From an uncultured Clostridia bacterium (GTDB taxonomy: Bacteria > Bacillota > Clostridia > Christensenellales > Borkfalkiaceae), in the NCBI GenBank assembly GCA_937920115.1, contig CALGVF010000287.1, positions 1-8,309 on the forward strand: a stretch of 8,309 bases of DNA, written 5' to 3'. Of this stretch, positions 1-7,506 are shown piece after piece. Position numbers and translations under genes: made by a program. The notes under the pieces were generated by a model. It made no database searches. It worked only from the letters and a program-made list of their open reading frames with translations, and was not told the DNA's origin. The first letter of the stretch is position 1. Each line of letters opens with the position of its first letter.

Positions 1-590
1 TGTTGGGAAAGAAAATCGTTTTCGTTGCCCGTTAAACGAACGTTGCAAAAGAACAGCGGCAACACGACGACAAGTATCAGAAGCGACGGGTTTATCAGTA
101 TTTTTTTGATATTGACGTACTTTTTGTCGCCCGTTATCACGAAACACGCGAGCGACCAACCGATTAAATTCAAGCCGACCGCCGCGGTCGCCGAATATAC
201 CATAAGGTCTGAAATTTTATCGGGAAAAACCGCCGTCAAAATCGGCAGTCCGAAAAACGCAAAGTTAGTCATTGACGTACATACGGTATAAATTCTGTAA
301 TCGGCATTCTCGTACTTTTTCCCGAGTATCAAGTGAAATATAAGTATTACGAGGCACATCAGAACAACAACCGTAAAAAACGTTATCCCGATATATAAAA
401 GCGACGAAGTCGTAAAGCGGCATCTGTCGAACGAATACCACACGAGACAAGGCTGACAAACGTATATGAGTATTTTTGACAAGTCTTTCGAGGCGTGTTC
501 GGATACAAGGTTGGGCCTTTTCAGAATAAAACCGACCGAGCCGACTATAAACATTATTAAAACCGCATAAAGCGTAACGGTAAAATACAT
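1..590 (-). CDS. AEC (auxin efflux carrier) family permease, C-terminus outside the window
   Basis: The reading frame opens at an ATG at 590 and stays open to the window edge, giving about 196 residues of an integral membrane protein. Family members usually have about 300-400 residues, so this is roughly the first half to two thirds. Hydrophobic segments lie near residues 4-22, 37-50, 65-88, 98-121 and 129-150, with another near 163-180. The short hydrophilic stretches between them are rich in Lys and Arg. AEC-like signatures are GFILKRPNLVSEHASKDLSK followed by a Cys-Gln-Pro segment after the first helix, and the TNFAFFGLPIL stretch around residues 108-118, which resembles the family's N-x-x-F-x-G-x-P motif. 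AEC proteins are secondary transporters in the cytoplasmic membrane, and bacterial members often carry malate, malonate or other organic acids. The substrate cannot be read here. A GGAAG ribosome binding site lies 7 bases before the ATG and supports this start. The gene has its own promoter and sits beyond the gpmI terminator, so it is probably a separate transcription unit. Confidence 0.85.
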   Translation of the reverse strand, partial: MYFTVTLYAVLIMFIVGSVGFILKRPNLVSEHASKDLSKILIYVCQPCLVWYSFDRCRFTTSSLLYIGITFFTVVVLMCLVILIFHLILGKKYENADYRIYTVCTSMTNFAFFGLPILTAVFPDKISDLMVYSATAAVGLNLIGWSLACFVITGDKKYVNIKKILINPSLLILVVVLPLFFCNVRLTGNENDFLSQ

Positions 591-619
591 TGTTTTACTT
601 CCGTGAAAATGATACTTCT

Positions 620-648
620 ATTTTATAACTTTTTAACAATTAAGTCAA
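620..648 (-). promoter_or_regulatory. Sigma-A type promoter for the AEC permease gene
   Basis: Reading the minus strand, TTGACT (648-643) is followed by exactly 17 bases and then TAAAAT (625-620). The predicted start of transcription is near 613, giving a leader of about 23 bases. The site lies just past the gpmI terminator, which fits a new transcription unit. Assignment is by consensus match only. Confidence 0.65.
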
Positions 649-660
649 TCGTTATACTAT

Positions 661-699
661 GAAAAAAGCAAGCAAATAGCCCCGCAAAAGCGGGGCTAT
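661..699 (-). terminator. Intrinsic terminator after gpmI
   Basis: A perfect 10-bp stem, ATAGCCCCGC paired with GCGGGGCTAT across a 4-base loop, spans 676-699. On the minus strand it is followed by a T-rich stretch (TTTGCTTGC, then six T). It starts 17 bases past the gpmI stop codon, so it closes the pgk-tpiA-gpmI cluster. The T tract is interrupted, but the GC-rich stem is strong. Confidence 0.85.
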
Positions 700-716
700 A
701 AGTCGATTATCTTTAC

Positions 717-2264
717 TTATTTAACAATTAAAGACTTACCCGTCATTTCGGCAGGTATCTTCTCGCCCATTATTTCGAGGAGCGTCGGAGCAATGTCGGC
801 AAGAACGCCGTCGTCTCTCAACTTCACGTTTTTATACTGCTCGCTGACAAGTATAACGGGTACTCTGTTCGTCGTGTGAGCCGTGAACGGTTCGCCGTCC
901 GAATCTATCATTTTGTCCGCGTTTCCGTGGTCGGCGGTAACTATACAACTACCGCCTTTCGCAAGTACCGCGTCGGTAACCTTTTTTATACAGTCCTCGA
1001 CAGTTTTTACGGCTTTAACCGCCGCCTCAAGAACGCCGGTGTGTCCGACCATATCGCAGTTGGCGTAGTTTAAAATGATTACGTCGAATTTATCCGAGGC
1101 GATTTCTTCAAGCACCTTGTCGGTGACGAGATACGCGCTCATTTCGGGTTGCAAATCGTAAGTGGCGACCTTGGGAGAAGGTATCAGATCCCTGTACTCG
1201 TTCTTTTCGGGGGCTTCCACACCGCCGTTGAAGAAGAACGTAACGTGAGCGTACTTTTCGGTCTCGGCGATACGAAGTTGAGTATATCCCTTATCCGAAA
1301 GGTATTTGCCGAGCGTGTTGTGAAGTTCCTGTTTCTTAAACGCGATTTTAACGTGCTTGAAAGTCTCGTCGTACTTCGTGAAGCCGACGTAAGTAAGTCC
1401 GAGGTATCCCGTTTTTCTCTCGAAACCGTCGAATACCTCTTCGGTGAACGCTCTCGAAATCTCTCTCGCTCTGTCGGGACGGAAGTTGAAGAATATTACG
1501 GAATCGCCCTTTTCGATTAAGCCGACGGGCTTGCCGTTTTCGTAAATCGAGGTCGGAATGATAAACTCGTCCGTAACTCCGTTCTTATAACTGTTTTCGA
1601 CGGCGTCTTCCGCATTATCCGCCTTTTCGCCGTTGCCGAGAGTCAACGCTTCGTAGCCTTTAACTACTCTTTCCCAACGGTTGTCTCTGTCCATAAAATA
1701 GTATCTGCCGCCGACGGTCGCAATCTTGCCGACTCCGACTTTCTTTATCTCGGCTTCGAGTTCTTTGATAAACTCTATACCGCTCGTCGGGGGAACGTCT
1801 CTTCCGTCCATAAAGCAATGAACGAATACGTTTTTGACACCTCTTCTCTTCGCCATTTCGAGAAGAGCAAACAAGTGAGTTATGTGGCTGTGAACGCCAC
1901 CCGACGACAAAAGTCCGTATAAATGGAGTTTTTTGCCGTTGTTTTTTGCGTTGTCCATAGCGGCGATAAGTTCGGGATTTTCAAAGAAATCTCCGTCCTG
2001 TATCGACTTCGTTATTCTCGTTAAGTCCTGATAAACTATCCTGCCCGCTCCCATGTTGAGGTGTCCGACTTCGCTGTTTCCCATCTGTCCGTCGGGAAGA
2101 CCTACGCAAAGTCCGCTCGCTCCCAAAGTCGCGGAAGGATATTTCGCGGCGAGTCCTTTGACTACGCCCTCGTTCGCTATCTCGATAGCGTTGCCGTTTT
2201 TATCAGGATTAAGCCCGTAACCGTCCATTATGAAAAGACATACGGGTCTGGTTTTCATTTTCAT
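717..2264 (-). CDS. gpmI: 2,3-bisphosphoglycerate-independent phosphoglycerate mutase
   Basis: This cytoplasmic enzyme interconverts 3-phosphoglycerate and 2-phosphoglycerate in glycolysis and gluconeogenesis. It belongs to the alkaline phosphatase superfamily and normally uses two Mn2+ ions. The 515 residues match the family's usual length of about 510. All hallmark motifs are visible: the metal ligand Asp14 in FIMDGYG, the phosphorylated Ser64 in GQMGNSEVGH, His125 in GGVHSH, Arg155-Asp156 in DGRDVPP, Arg262 and Arg265 in FRPDRARE, Asp404 and His408 in NCDMVGHTG, Asp445-His446 in TADHGNAD, and His463 in AHTTNRVP. An AAGGAGA ribosome binding site 6 bases upstream supports the first ATG, although a second Met lies two codons in. 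It is the last gene of the glycolytic cluster, 46 bases after tpiA. That gap carries a terminator-like hairpin, so its expression may be partly uncoupled from tpiA. In Bacillus this Mn-dependent enzyme is known to be pH-sensitive and inactive in forespores, where 3-phosphoglycerate accumulates; whether that applies here is inference. Confidence 0.98.
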   Translation of the reverse strand: MKMKTRPVCLFIMDGYGLNPDKNGNAIEIANEGVVKGLAAKYPSATLGASGLCVGLPDGQMGNSEVGHLNMGAGRIVYQDLTRITKSIQDGDFFENPELIAAMDNAKNNGKKLHLYGLLSSGGVHSHITHLFALLEMAKRRGVKNVFVHCFMDGRDVPPTSGIEFIKELEAEIKKVGVGKIATVGGRYYFMDRDNRWERVVKGYEALTLGNGEKADNAEDAVENSYKNGVTDEFIIPTSIYENGKPVGLIEKGDSVIFFNFRPDRAREISRAFTEEVFDGFERKTGYLGLTYVGFTKYDETFKHVKIAFKKQELHNTLGKYLSDKGYTQLRIAETEKYAHVTFFFNGGVEAPEKNEYRDLIPSPKVATYDLQPEMSAYLVTDKVLEEIASDKFDVIILNYANCDMVGHTGVLEAAVKAVKTVEDCIKKVTDAVLAKGGSCIVTADHGNADKMIDSDGEPFTAHTTNRVPVILVSEQYKNVKLRDDGVLADIAPTLLEIMGEKIPAEMTGKSLIVK

Positions 2265-2278
2265 ACTATATCTCCTTG

Positions 2279-2303
2279 AAAAAAGGGCGGAAAACTTCCG
2301 CCC
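2279..2303 (-). terminator. Terminator-like hairpin between tpiA and gpmI
   Basis: On the minus strand GGGCGGAA and TTCCGCCC form a perfect 8-bp stem with a 3-base loop, followed at once by six T residues. This is the textbook form of an intrinsic terminator. It starts 7 bases after the tpiA stop codon. The T tract ends one base before AAGGAGA, the gpmI ribosome binding site. It could cause partial termination, act as an mRNA 3'-end stabiliser, or be regulated. No new promoter is obvious between it and gpmI. Confidence 0.8.
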
Positions 2304-2310
2304 CTCGTCT

Positions 2311-3063
2311 TTATTTGTTATAATTTACGATTTGCGAGAAGTCATCGGCTTTTAAAGAAGCACCGCCGATAAGTCCGCCGTCGATTTCTTCCATAGCCAT
2401 AAGTTCCTTGCAGTTTTTAACGTTCATAGAGCCGCCGTACTGTATTCTCGTCTTCTCCGCAATGGACTTGTGGAATTTCTTGGCGAGAACGTGTCTGATA
2501 TATCCGATGGTGTTGTTCGCGTCGGTAGCCGTCGCGGTCTTGCCAGTTCCGATTGCCCATACGGGTTCGTATGCGATAACGATTTTATCGAAGTCTTTGG
2601 ACTTGAAACCTTTAAGACCTTCTACGAGTTGTCTTTCGAGAACTTTCTCGGTAAGTCCTCCCTCTCTCTCCGCTTCGGTTTCGCCTACGCAAACGATCGG
2701 TTTGAGTTTAGCGTTCAGAGCCGCCTGCACTCTCTTGTTTACCGTCTCGTCGGTCTCGCCGAAATACTGTCTTCTTTCGCTGTGTCCGATAATGACGTAA
2801 TCTACTTTGAGTTCTTTGAGCATATCCGCGGAAATTTCGCCCGTGAACGCTCCTTTTTCAGCCCAATGAACGTTCTCCGCTCCGATTTTTATCTGCGAAC
2901 CCTTAGCCGCTCTCTTAGCCGTCTGAATATCCGTGAAAGGAACGCACAAAACTACGTCGCAATCTGCGTTTTCGACAAGCGGTTTAAGTTCTTCTATCAT
3001 GGCTTTGGTTTCAGCCATGGTCTTGTTCATTTTCCAGTTTCCTGCTATAATCGCTTTTCTCAT
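2311..3063 (-). CDS. tpiA: Triosephosphate isomerase
   Basis: This enzyme interconverts dihydroxyacetone phosphate and glyceraldehyde 3-phosphate. It is a cytoplasmic TIM-barrel enzyme, usually a dimer, of about 250 residues, and this one has exactly 250. The substrate-binding GNWKMNKT stretch with Asn9 and Lys11 is at the N-terminus. The catalytic His94 is in IIGHSERRQYFGE, and the catalytic Glu166 is in AYEPVWAIGTGKTAT, which also forms the mobile loop 6. The phosphate-binding IQYGGSMN (207-214) and GGLIGGASL (229-237) motifs are intact. Only 18 bases separate it from the end of pgk. That gap holds a GGAG ribosome binding site 9 bases before the ATG and no terminator, so it is almost certainly cotranscribed with pgk. 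Nothing suggests loss of function. Confidence 0.98.
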   Translation of the reverse strand: MRKAIIAGNWKMNKTMAETKAMIEELKPLVENADCDVVLCVPFTDIQTAKRAAKGSQIKIGAENVHWAEKGAFTGEISADMLKELKVDYVIIGHSERRQYFGETDETVNKRVQAALNAKLKPIVCVGETEAEREGGLTEKVLERQLVEGLKGFKSKDFDKIVIAYEPVWAIGTGKTATATDANNTIGYIRHVLAKKFHKSIAEKTRIQYGGSMNVKNCKELMAMEEIDGGLIGGASLKADDFSQIVNYNK

Positions 3064-3081
3064 TTGGTTTAACTCCGTATA

Positions 3082-4398
3082 TTATTTATTGTTAAGACAT
3101 TCGATACCGGGAAGTTTTTTGCCTTCGAAGAGTTCCAAAGACGCTCCGCCGCCCGTCGAAATATGAGTCATTTTGTCAGCGTATCCGAGTTGAGCGACCG
3201 CCGCCGCGCTGTCGCCGCCGCCGATAATCGTAGTTGCTCCCTTGCACTCTGCCATAGCCTTAGCGATAGCGATAGTGCCTTTCGCGAGCGTGGGGTTCTC
3301 GAATACGCCCATAGGACCGTTCCATATAATGGTTTTGGCTCCGACGAGAGCGTCCGCAAAAAGTTTCGCGGTCTCGGGTCCGATGTCGCACGATTCCATG
3401 GTCGGGTCGAATTCTCCGACTTTCTTTACGACCGTTTCGACGGGAGCGTCGATAGGATCGGGGAACGCTTTTACGAGTACGCCGTCTACGGGAAGAAGAA
3501 GTTTCTTGCCCTCGGCTTTCGCTTTCGCCATCATCTCTTTGCAGTAATCGATCTTGGTGTCGTCTACGAGCGAAGTTCCTACTTCGTAACCCTGCGCTTT
3601 AAGGAAAGTGTAAGCCATACCGCCGCCGATGATAAGCGTGTCGCACTTGTCGAGAAGGTTCGATATAACGTTGAGTTTATCGGCGACTTTCGCGCCGCCC
3701 AAAATCGCGACGAACGGTCTTACGGGGTGTTCCAAAGCGTCAGCCATAACGGTGAGTTCCTTTTCGATGAGAAAACCGCAAACCGCGGTCTTGACAAAGC
3801 CGTATTCGACGATAGCCGCTGTGGAAGCGTGAGAACGGTGAGCCGTTCCGAACGCGTCGTTTACGTATATATCGCAGAAAGAAGCGAGTTTCTTGCAGAA
3901 TTCCTTGTCTCTGCCCTCTTCGCCCGCGTCGAAACGGAGGTTTTCGAGAAGAACGCACTCGCCCTCTTTCAAAGCGGCAACCTTAGCCTTTGCATCGTCG
4001 CCTACTATATCGGTAGCGAACGCAACCTTGCCGCCTAGAAGTTCGTTAAGTCTCTTAGCGACGGGAGCGAGCGTGAATTTCTTTAAATCGCCTTTGAGCG
4101 CCTTCGCTATATACTCCGCCTTAGCAGCCGCTCTCTCGTTTTCGGGAAGAGCCTCGACCGCTTTCTTTTCCTTTTTGTTCAGACCGAAACCTTCGGTGAA
4201 TATGTTGTGGGGTTTCCCGAGATGCGAACAGAGAATAACCTTCGCTCCGTGATCCATAAGATATTTGATCGTGGGAAGCGCTCCGTTGATACGGTTTTCG
4301 TCGGTTATCACGCCGTCTTTCATAGGTACGTTGAAGTCGCACCTTACAAGACATCTTTTGCCCTTAACGTCTACGTCTCTTATTGTTTTTTTGTTCAT
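3082..4398 (-). CDS. pgk: Phosphoglycerate kinase with an extra segment in the N-domain
   Basis: This cytoplasmic enzyme makes ATP and 3-phosphoglycerate from 1,3-bisphosphoglycerate and ADP. Visible hallmarks, in order: RCDFNVP (19-25), the ENRI motif with Arg36, SHLGKP (58-63), LLENLRF (150s-165), NDAFGTAHRSH (180-190), GGAKVADK (234-241), IGPET (339-343), WNGPMGVFE (359-367), GGGDS (393-397) and HISTGGGAS (412-420). These cover both the substrate-binding N-domain and the nucleotide-binding C-domain. At 438 residues it is longer than the usual 390-400. The excess is an insertion of roughly 35-40 mostly charged residues, at about 64-106, right after SHLGKP. An AAGGAGAT ribosome binding site 5 bases upstream fixes the start. 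It is first in the pgk-tpiA-gpmI cluster, has its own strong promoter, and is preceded by a phosphate transporter-like gene rather than the common gap gene. Confidence 0.98.
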   Translation of the reverse strand: MNKKTIRDVDVKGKRCLVRCDFNVPMKDGVITDENRINGALPTIKYLMDHGAKVILCSHLGKPHNIFTEGFGLNKKEKKAVEALPENERAAAKAEYIAKALKGDLKKFTLAPVAKRLNELLGGKVAFATDIVGDDAKAKVAALKEGECVLLENLRFDAGEEGRDKEFCKKLASFCDIYVNDAFGTAHRSHASTAAIVEYGFVKTAVCGFLIEKELTVMADALEHPVRPFVAILGGAKVADKLNVISNLLDKCDTLIIGGGMAYTFLKAQGYEVGTSLVDDTKIDYCKEMMAKAKAEGKKLLLPVDGVLVKAFPDPIDAPVETVVKKVGEFDPTMESCDIGPETAKLFADALVGAKTIIWNGPMGVFENPTLAKGTIAIAKAMAECKGATTIIGGGDSAAAVAQLGYADKMTHISTGGGASLELFEGKKLPGIECLNNK

Positions 4399-4437
4399 GA
4401 TTTATCTCCTTTTTCGGAAATTTTATTTTTCGTATAT

Positions 4438-4466
4438 ATAATACGCTTTATCGGCAAAATTGTCAA
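4438..4466 (-). promoter_or_regulatory. Strong sigma-A type promoter for pgk-tpiA-gpmI
   Basis: On the minus strand a perfect -35 box, TTGACA (4466-4461), is followed by exactly 17 bases and a TATTAT -10 box (4443-4438). Transcription would start near 4431, giving a leader of about 32 bases that contains only the pgk ribosome binding site. The promoter begins 3 bases after the stop codon of the upstream transporter gene. No operator or riboswitch is evident in the short leader. Confidence 0.8.
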
Positions 4467-4469
4467 ATA

Positions 4470-5450
4470 TCAGACGGCGTTTTTTAATTTAATTTCATTT
4501 TTCTTGATTTTTCCTCCTTTCTTTCCTCTATTTTTCAACTCCTTGATTTCGGCGAGCGGCAAAAACGCCAAGGCGGGAATAACGTTAAAAAACGTGTTGA
4601 AGTCGGCTATCGCCCTTTCGATAGTCTTTGCGGAAGAAAAAGCGTTTACGAAAAAATCCTTGAAACAGACTGCCGCCGCGAAGAAGAAAACCGCCCCGAA
4701 AAAATTGAAAAACAAATTGAAAAAGGCTGTCTTTCTCGCCTCTTCGCTTTTGCCCGCGGAGAGTAAAATTACGGCAACGCAACTGCCCACGTTAGCACCT
4801 AAAACTAGAAAAATCGAGTTGTAAAAGGGAAGCAGATTTTTCGCCGCCAAGGCGAGACATACGAACGTTACCGCAGAGGAACTTTGCAGACAGGCGGCGA
4901 GAATTATTCCGTTTAAAAACAAAAGCCATTCCTTGTCGCCGAGAAACAAAACGCTGAACCACCGCAAGTCCTTAAACGCGGATATTCCGTTTTTCACCGC
5001 CTCTACACCGAAGAACAAAACGCCCGTTCCGATAAACACGTTGCCGAGCGATTTCAGCGTGATAGATTTGCAAAAACGCCCGTATAAGCCGATTAACAGC
5101 ATAAAACAACACACGCCGACCCCGCCTGCGGCAGACAGCGACAGGAGATGGGCGGTCGCCGTAGAGCCTATATTCGCCCCTGCGATTACGCAAGCGGCGT
5201 TAAAAAAATTTATCGTTTTTTCGCCGACGAGAGACACCGCTATCATACTCGCAGCCGAACCCGATTGCAGCACGGCGGACAATACCGTCCCCGCAAAAAG
5301 TCCGCCTATGGGTCGTTTTACCGCCGAGCGGAGAAATTTGGTCGCCTTTTCGTCGGAAGCGGCTTTCGCGGCGTTCTCGCTTATGAAATTAAGTCCGAAA
5401 AGAAAAAGAGAAACCCCGCTTAACACGCGGAATACGGACACAAGCATCAT
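4470..5450 (-). CDS. Na+/phosphate cotransporter family (NptA/PF02690-type) membrane protein, short form
   Basis: This is a cytoplasmic membrane protein with the two inverted Na_Pi_cotrans repeats typical of NptA/YjbB-like proteins. They transport phosphate with sodium; some bacterial members are proposed to export it. Repeat 1 holds LQSGSAASMIAVSLV (61-75) and GANIGS (91-96). Repeat 2 holds LQSSSAVTFVCLALA (188-202) and GANVGS (218-223). The first repeat reads QSGSA instead of the usual QSSSA. After FNLFFNFFGA (244-253) and FNTFFNVIPALAFLPL (284-299) the protein ends in a Lys-rich tail. It therefore lacks the C-terminal PhoU-like domain of the longer family members of about 550 residues. Two Met codons open the frame. 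The GGAG ribosome binding site is 4 bases from the first and 7 from the second, so the start may be at 5447 (325 residues). No terminator separates it from pgk, so some read-through into the glycolytic genes is likely. Direction of transport and the exact ion are not readable from sequence. Confidence 0.9.
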   Translation of the reverse strand: MMLVSVFRVLSGVSLFLFGLNFISENAAKAASDEKATKFLRSAVKRPIGGLFAGTVLSAVLQSGSAASMIAVSLVGEKTINFFNAACVIAGANIGSTATAHLLSLSAAGGVGVCCFMLLIGLYGRFCKSITLKSLGNVFIGTGVLFFGVEAVKNGISAFKDLRWFSVLFLGDKEWLLFLNGIILAACLQSSSAVTFVCLALAAKNLLPFYNSIFLVLGANVGSCVAVILLSAGKSEEARKTAFFNLFFNFFGAVFFFAAAVCFKDFFVNAFSSAKTIERAIADFNTFFNVIPALAFLPLAEIKELKNRGKKGGKIKKNEIKLKNAV

Positions 5451-5510
5451 ACTTCTCCTTTTTATACAATTTATTTGTATGTGAAACGCCGAAGAAATAC
5501 GATAAAATCG

Positions 5511-5539
5511 TTGACTATCAACTTATATAGTGTTATAAT
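5511..5539 (+). promoter_or_regulatory. Sigma-A type promoter for the nucleotide-sugar dehydratase gene
   Basis: TTGACT (5511-5516), a 17-base spacer and a perfect TATAAT (5534-5539) form a near-consensus promoter. The start of transcription would be near 5546, leaving a leader of about 22 bases before the ATG at 5568. It rules out the upstream in-frame ATG at 5475 as the start on this transcript. I see no equally good promoter for the divergent transporter gene. Confidence 0.8.
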
Positions 5540-5567
5540 AAGGTTAATAACTGCAAGAGAAAGGCTT

Positions 5568-7412
5568 ATGAAGAACAGACCGAACGACGTATTAAAAAAA
5601 CTTATACTTGCCGCCGTAGACACGATTTTTATACTCGCGTCTTTATTTTTTGCCTATTATATAACGAGAAAAACCGCTCCCGACACCTCTAAACTTCCTA
5701 TAATTATATGGTTTTTGGGAAACGTCGCGTTCGGAATACTCGTATTCGCCCTCTCGGGGCTTTACTCGGTTATTTTCGAGTCGGTGAGCATCGTAGACGC
5801 GTTAAGGCTTTGCTTCGCGGTCGTTTGCCTTTTAGTCATAAACATTATTTACGTCGCGGTAATGGACAACATCGAGATAGGGTTCTCGACGTGTTTCGTA
5901 TACTGCTCGTTTATCTTCTTCCTTACGGGAATGACGAGGTTTTATAAGAGGGTGTTTATAGTCGGAAAATACTATATACGCTCCACCTCGCTGAGAAAGA
6001 AAAAGGTAATGATAGTGGGAGCGGGAAAAGCCTGTACGACCCTTATCAACGAAATGCAGACCTCGAATAAGTTGGAATACCTGCCCGTCTGTATTATCGA
6101 CGACGACGTAGACAAAATAGGCAAGTCAATAAGCGGCGTTAAAATCGTCGGTTCGACTTATCAGATTAAAAAATTCGCCAAAAAGTACGGCGTGGAAGAA
6201 ATTTTCGTGACCATGCCGTCGGTAGACAAGCACAGACAAAGTAAAATTATCGCAAGGTGCAACGACGCGGGCTGCCCCGTAAAGGTTTTACCCGGCGTGT
6301 ACCAACTCGCCGACGGGCAAGTTTCTGTGTCGAAGATGCGGCACGTAGACATTCAGGACCTTTTGGGAAGAGACCCCGTCACCGTAGATATTAACGAAAT
6401 TATCGGGTATATCGAAGGAAAAGTCGTACTCGTAACAGGCGGAGGCGGCTCGATAGGCAGCGAACTCTGCCGTCAGATCGCTTCGCATAACCCCGAAAGG
6501 CTTATTATTCTCGACATTTACGAAAATAACGCATACGATATCGAACAGGAACTCAAACGTAAACTCCCCTCTTTGAATCTGCTCACCTTGATTGCGAGCG
6601 TGAGAGATTCGGGTAAAATCAAAGACGTTTTCGATAAATATCGCCCGCAGATAGTATTCCACGCGGCGGCTCACAAACACGTTCCCCTTATGGAAACGAG
6701 TCCGAACGAGGCGGTCAAGAACAACGTTTTCGGCACTTTCAACGTTGCAAGATGCGCGGATATGTACGGCGTGGAAACGTTCGTTCAGATTTCGACGGAC
6801 AAAGCGGTCAACCCCACCAACGTTATGGGAGCGACCAAGAGAATCTGCGAAATGATTATTCAGGCGTACGGCAGACACAGCAAGACAAAATTCGTAGCGG
6901 TGCGTTTCGGAAACGTACTCGGCTCGAACGGCTCGGTTATTCCCCTGTTCAAAAAACAGATTAAAGACGGAGGTCCCGTCACCGTTACGCATAAGGACAT
7001 CATAAGGTACTTTATGACTATTCCCGAAGCAGTTTCGCTCGTTCTTCAAGCGGGAGCGTACGCGAAAGGCGGTCAGATTTTCGTACTCGATATGGGCGAA
7101 CCCGTAAGAATTTACGACCTCGCGTACAACCTTATCAAACTTTCGGGTTACGAACCCAACGTAGACATAAAAATCGTCTGCACGGGACTTCGCCCCGGCG
7201 AAAAACTTTTTGAAGAGCGGCTTATGGACGAAGAGGGCATGCAAAAGACCCCGAACGGACTTATCAACATCGCTCAACCGATTCAATTCGACGAATCGAA
7301 TTTCTGGAATTTACTCAACGACCTTTACGAAGCGGCGTATCTCGAAACGGACAGAATGAAGTATCTCGTAAGACAGATAGTGCCGACCTACAAGGTAGAC
7401 GACAGAAAGTAA
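5568..7412 (+). CDS. Membrane-bound nucleotide-sugar 4,6-dehydratase, CapD/PglF/WbpM family
   Basis: The start at 5568 gives 614 residues, in line with the 600-660 of this family. An in-frame ATG at 5475 would add 31 residues, but the promoter lies inside that extension. A weak AGAAAGG ribosome binding site precedes 5568. Four hydrophobic segments (about 11-31, 44-64, 83-103 and 108-124) anchor the protein. A first Rossmann-like domain follows, starting at VMIVGAGKACTTLI (147-160). The catalytic extended-SDR domain begins with VVLVTGGGGSIGSEL (286-300), which binds NAD(P). Catalytic motifs are STDKAVNP (409-416) and NVMGATKR (418-425). Met420 replaces the usual SDR Tyr in the YxxxK motif, and Lys424 is kept, as in PglF-type enzymes. 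LRPGEKLFEE (541-550) is also typical. The family converts UDP-GlcNAc, or a related sugar nucleotide, to the 4-keto-6-deoxy intermediate used for capsule, O-antigen or protein glycans. The exact substrate is inferred. No glycosyltransferase or aminotransferase partner is visible in this window. Codon use resembles the neighbours. Confidence 0.93.
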   Translation: MKNRPNDVLKKLILAAVDTIFILASLFFAYYITRKTAPDTSKLPIIIWFLGNVAFGILVFALSGLYSVIFESVSIVDALRLCFAVVCLLVINIIYVAVMDNIEIGFSTCFVYCSFIFFLTGMTRFYKRVFIVGKYYIRSTSLRKKKVMIVGAGKACTTLINEMQTSNKLEYLPVCIIDDDVDKIGKSISGVKIVGSTYQIKKFAKKYGVEEIFVTMPSVDKHRQSKIIARCNDAGCPVKVLPGVYQLADGQVSVSKMRHVDIQDLLGRDPVTVDINEIIGYIEGKVVLVTGGGGSIGSELCRQIASHNPERLIILDIYENNAYDIEQELKRKLPSLNLLTLIASVRDSGKIKDVFDKYRPQIVFHAAAHKHVPLMETSPNEAVKNNVFGTFNVARCADMYGVETFVQISTDKAVNPTNVMGATKRICEMIIQAYGRHSKTKFVAVRFGNVLGSNGSVIPLFKKQIKDGGPVTVTHKDIIRYFMTIPEAVSLVLQAGAYAKGGQIFVLDMGEPVRIYDLAYNLIKLSGYEPNVDIKIVCTGLRPGEKLFEERLMDEEGMQKTPNGLINIAQPIQFDESNFWNLLNDLYEAAYLETDRMKYLVRQIVPTYKVDDRK

Positions 7413-7506
7413 AGCAACGCATACGCAACGGCAAAAAAGAGAAAATCTAAATTTTGTTTCAGACGTCATATATTAAAAATGGCGTAACGTCATTATTTTC
7501 ATTGCA

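Noticed and set aside
265..459. Small minus-strand open frame of 64 codons near the left edge
   Set aside because: It is a shadow in another frame of the AEC permease gene, whose translation has clear membrane segments and family motifs.
3163..4038. A 291-codon open frame on the plus strand, opposite pgk
   Set aside because: Same reason: it lies inside a highly conserved enzyme gene, and its Ser/Arg/Phe-rich translation resembles no family I know.
4399..4437. Riboswitch or leader regulation before pgk
   Set aside because: The predicted leader is only about 32 bases and contains nothing but the ribosome binding site.
5475..5567. A 31-residue N-terminal extension of the dehydratase from an upstream ATG
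   Set aside because: The near-consensus promoter at 5511-5539 lies within it, no ribosome binding site precedes 5475, and family members start at the position matching 5568.
6288..7286. A 332-codon open frame on the minus strand, opposite the dehydratase gene
   Set aside because: It has no recognisable motif and no supporting context, and it lies fully inside a strongly conserved gene. Frequent use of codons such as TCG and CTC in the real gene avoids stops in this antisense frame.
7463..7493. Direct repeat ACGTCAT, two copies 24 bases apart
   Set aside because: Seven bases in an AT-rich intergenic stretch can easily arise by chance. There is no further structure and no nearby start of transcription to make it an operator.
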